Of a stretch of 64,000 nt of DNA, positions 61,845-64,000 are shown in pieces. This stretch comes from Oligella sp050920755 (GTDB lineage Bacteria > Pseudomonadota > Gammaproteobacteria > Burkholderiales > Burkholderiaceae_B): positions 1,054,001 to 1,118,000 of the forward strand of contig NZ_CP158480.1 in assembly GCF_050920755.1 (NCBI RefSeq). Reading direction: 5' to 3'. The position numbers were made by a program, and so were the translations under genes. The stretch's first letter is position 1, and each line of letters starts with the position of its first letter. The notes beneath the pieces are model-generated. The model searched no databases. It saw only the letters and a program-made list of their open reading frames with translations, and was not told where the DNA came from.

Positions 61845-61871
61845 ACTGTATAAAAATGTGAGGAGTTGATA

Positions 61872-62861
61872 ATGAAAGCGATTGAGATTAATGGTGCGGG
61901 CGGTCCGGATATGTTGCAGCTGTGCGAGCGCGAGAAGCCGACGCTTAAGGCCGGTGAGGTCTTAATCAGGGTGCAGGCTGCCGGTATTAACCGCCCCGAT
62001 GTGGCTCAACGTGAGGGTAGTTATCCTCCGCCCAAGGGTGCGTCCGACTTGCCGGGCTTAGAGGTGGCAGGGGTGATTGTTGCAGGTGATGTGAGCGGCA
62101 CGGACTTGAAAATCGGTGATGAGGTCTGTGCTTTAACGCCCGGTGGCGGTTATGCCGAGTATGTGGCAACGCCGGCTGCGCATTGCTTACCGATCCCCAA
62201 GGGCTTAAGCATGATTGAAGCGGCGGGCATACCGGAAACTTTTTTTACGGTGTGGGTCAATCTTTTTGATCGCGTGGACTTAGCGGAGGGGGAAACGGTA
62301 CTCATCCACGGGGGCGCGAGCGGCATCGGTACCACCGCCATTCAAATCGCTAAGGCCATGGGTCATACCGTTTATGCAACGGCGGGTTCAGATGAGCGCA
62401 TTCAAGCGATTGAAGCCTTGGGTTGTGATAAAGGCATTAACTATAAAACGCAGGACTTTGTCGAAGAAATTGCCAAGCTCACGGATAAGCGTGGCGTGGA
62501 TGTGATTCTGGACATGGTGGCAGGGGACTATATCAGTAAAAATATCCGCTGCTTAGCCGAAGATGGTCGTTTGTCCATGATTGCGATTATGGGTGGTCGC
62601 ATGGGTGAGTTGGATGCGGCGCGTATTGTGTTTAAGCGTTTGACGGTGACCGGCTCCAGCCTAAGACCGCGCAGCGATGCGTATAAGGCAAAAATTGCCC
62701 GTGCGCTGCAGGAAAATGTCTGGCCTTTGATTGAGTCGGGCGCGATTAAGCCGGTAGTGCATGCCGTATTTGATTATAAAAATATCCGCCAAGCGCATGA
62801 AATGATGGACGCCGGTGAGCAAATCGGTAAAATTATCATCACTTTTCCGGACAGTGAATAG
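61872..62861 (+). CDS. NAD(P)H quinone oxidoreductase, zinc-independent MDR family
   Basis: 329 residues from ATG at 61872 (GAGGAGTTGATA upstream). A GroES-like N-domain (INRPDVAQREGSYPPPKGA, GLEVAGVI) and a Rossmann fold (VLIHGGASGIGTTAIQIAKA) are present, with no zinc-ligand pattern. Closest in style to the PIG3/TP53I3-type quinone reductases. Physiological substrate unknown. Confidence 0.88.
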   Translation: MKAIEINGAGGPDMLQLCEREKPTLKAGEVLIRVQAAGINRPDVAQREGSYPPPKGASDLPGLEVAGVIVAGDVSGTDLKIGDEVCALTPGGGYAEYVATPAAHCLPIPKGLSMIEAAGIPETFFTVWVNLFDRVDLAEGETVLIHGGASGIGTTAIQIAKAMGHTVYATAGSDERIQAIEALGCDKGINYKTQDFVEEIAKLTDKRGVDVILDMVAGDYISKNIRCLAEDGRLSMIAIMGGRMGELDAARIVFKRLTVTGSSLRPRSDAYKAKIARALQENVWPLIESGAIKPVVHAVFDYKNIRQAHEMMDAGEQIGKIIITFPDSE

Positions 62862-62918
62862 ATTTTCAAGCTATAATTACGGGTTATCTTGGAAAACTGA
62901 ATTTTAAATTCATTAATT

Positions 62919-63731
62919 GTGACTGTGACTGATATTATTCTTCATGAGACGCCTCATACGGAGCGAGCAAGCGCACCCCAATTAACCCGGGGTGGTCGCT
63001 TAGTGCTGGGTAACTGGAAAATGCACGGTAGTATTACAGAAAACCGTGAGTTAATCCGTCGCTTATTAGAGGGTGCTGAGGGCATACCTGCCGAGGTGGC
63101 AGTGGGCGTCTGTGTGCCGTTTCCCTATTTGGCACAGGCCAGAGAGTTGCTATACACGAGCGATATCACGTGGGGTGCGCAGGATGTGAGTTGCCACCCT
63201 AAGGGCGCTTATACCGGTGAGGTGTCTGCGCAAATGCTTTGTGACTTTGATAGCACTTGGGTATTGGTCGGTCACTCGGAGCGTCGTACCCTGCATGGTG
63301 AGACCAGTGTACAGGTAGCGGAAAAGGCTCAAAAAGCGCTTAAGAACGGTCTGACACCGGTGGTCTGTGTCGGCGAGTCGTATAAAGAGCATGAGGATGG
63401 TGCTACTTTAGACGTGATTCGAGCGCAGTTAACGCCGATTTTAGGCTTGGGTGCAGAGCAAGTCTCAAAGATGGTGATTGCTTATGAGCCGATTTGGGCT
63501 ATCGGGACGGGTCTGACAGCGACACCGGAGCAAGCGCAAGCCGTGCATGCTTATATTCGTTCACTGGTTGAGGAGATCGGTGTGTCGTCACTGTATATTT
63601 TATATGGTGGCAGTGTTAAGCCGGATAATGCTGCCAGTTTATTTGCGATGCCGGATATTAACGGGGCTTTAGTGGGTGGTGCGTCACTGGATGCCAAGGA
63701 TTTTCTAGCGATTGCCACGGCGCAGGTATAG
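62919..63731 (+). CDS. tpiA: Triosephosphate isomerase
   Basis: 270 residues from the GTG at 62919; another GTG lies 6 bp on. The core starts RLVLGNWKMHG (residue 27 on), so the N-terminal extension of about 20 residues is longer than usual. The catalytic His is in VGHSERRTLHGE, the Glu in AYEPIWAIGTG and the phosphate loop in LYGGSVKPDNAASL. secG follows, the usual arrangement. Confidence 0.93.
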   Translation: MTVTDIILHETPHTERASAPQLTRGGRLVLGNWKMHGSITENRELIRRLLEGAEGIPAEVAVGVCVPFPYLAQARELLYTSDITWGAQDVSCHPKGAYTGEVSAQMLCDFDSTWVLVGHSERRTLHGETSVQVAEKAQKALKNGLTPVVCVGESYKEHEDGATLDVIRAQLTPILGLGAEQVSKMVIAYEPIWAIGTGLTATPEQAQAVHAYIRSLVEEIGVSSLYILYGGSVKPDNAASLFAMPDINGALVGGASLDAKDFLAIATAQV

Positions 63732-63827
63732 TGTAGATATTGCGTTTTGGTGGTCGTGCTGATTGTTAATTAATTTTATATTTAAAGTATTGAGCAAATT
63801 GCTCTTATTCCGTCGTTGGAGTTTTTA

Positions 63828-64000
63828 ATGCCGTCATTTATTTTTCCAGTATTGATTGTGGTGCAGGTGATTGCCGCTTTTGCCGTGATTGTCCTTGTGA
63901 TGCTACAGCAGGGCAAGGGTGCCGATATGGGTTCAGCCTTCGGTAGCGGTTCGGCCGGTAGTATTTTCGGTTCAGCCGGTGCTTCGAACTTTTTCTCACG
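63828..64000 (+). CDS. secG: Protein translocase subunit SecG (partial, continues past the window)
   Basis: The first 57 codons. The opening FPVLIVVQVIAAFAVIVLVM is the first TM segment, followed by LQQGKGADMGSAFGSGSAGS, the conserved SecG loop. GGAG precedes the ATG. Part of the SecYEG channel. Confidence 0.94.
   Translation, partial: MPSFIFPVLIVVQVIAAFAVIVLVMLQQGKGADMGSAFGSGSAGSIFGSAGASNFFS

Overview
The window is about 64 kb of low-GC proteobacterial chromosome. It looks like a betaproteobacterium of the Burkholderiales, probably Alcaligenaceae-like. Evidence: the host gene runs hrcA / NAD kinase / recN / fur / bamE / dapB and hemH-grpE-dnaK-dnaJ, together with an entericidin lipoprotein, cytochrome c' and type I murB. 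The genus is not determined.

Layout. Positions 1-12.4 kb hold host metabolism: DAHP synthase, mnmA, purB, cytochrome c', an AtoE-type transporter, an entericidin gene, purC-purE-purK-tsaC, an SLC13 transporter and a 24-residue membrane protein. Positions 12395-45742 are a complete prophage integrated into the 3' end of tRNA-Cys, bounded by a 23-bp direct repeat (one copy is the tRNA 3' end with CCA). Positions 45.8-48 kb hold a small lipoprotein, an IS5-family element and the flavoprotein gene it truncated. Positions 48-64 kb are host again: aldo/keto reductase, tRNA-Gly, murB, dapB, bamE, fur, recN, nadK, hrcA, hemH, grpE, dnaK, dnaJ, a quinone oxidoreductase, tpiA and the start of secG.

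The prophage is a mosaic. Its virion genes follow the P2 order (Q and P divergent from O-N-M-L-X-lysis-R-S-V-W-J-I-H, then G, FI, FII, E/E', T, U, D). Its early and integration genes look like the P4 satellite family: P4-type integrase, AlpA-like regulator, primase-helicase and an Ogr/Delta zinc-finger activator. A 21-bp palindrome (TTTGTTAT-N5-ATAACAAA) lies upstream of both major late transcription starts and is a good candidate Ogr-type operator.

Two things stand out. First, the tail-fibre gene carries a dispersed shufflon. Six alternative tail-fibre C-termini sit as three tail-to-tail pairs (29.33-29.86, 31.11-31.61 and 43.76-44.31 kb), each headed in frame by the core ATGCAAATGC. The intervals between pairs are self-contained gene blocks (a lysis cassette and a 12-kb virion block). 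A second, Rci-like tyrosine recombinase at 20 kb is the likely enzyme; its frame is broken at an A7 run where a -1 slip would restore it. Second, the immunity repressor is followed by a BRCT-like protein and a translationally coupled pair (316-residue soluble protein, 149-residue four-TM protein) whose order, sizes and architecture recall lambda cI-rexA-rexB. All family calls come from reading the sequence; no database search was run.
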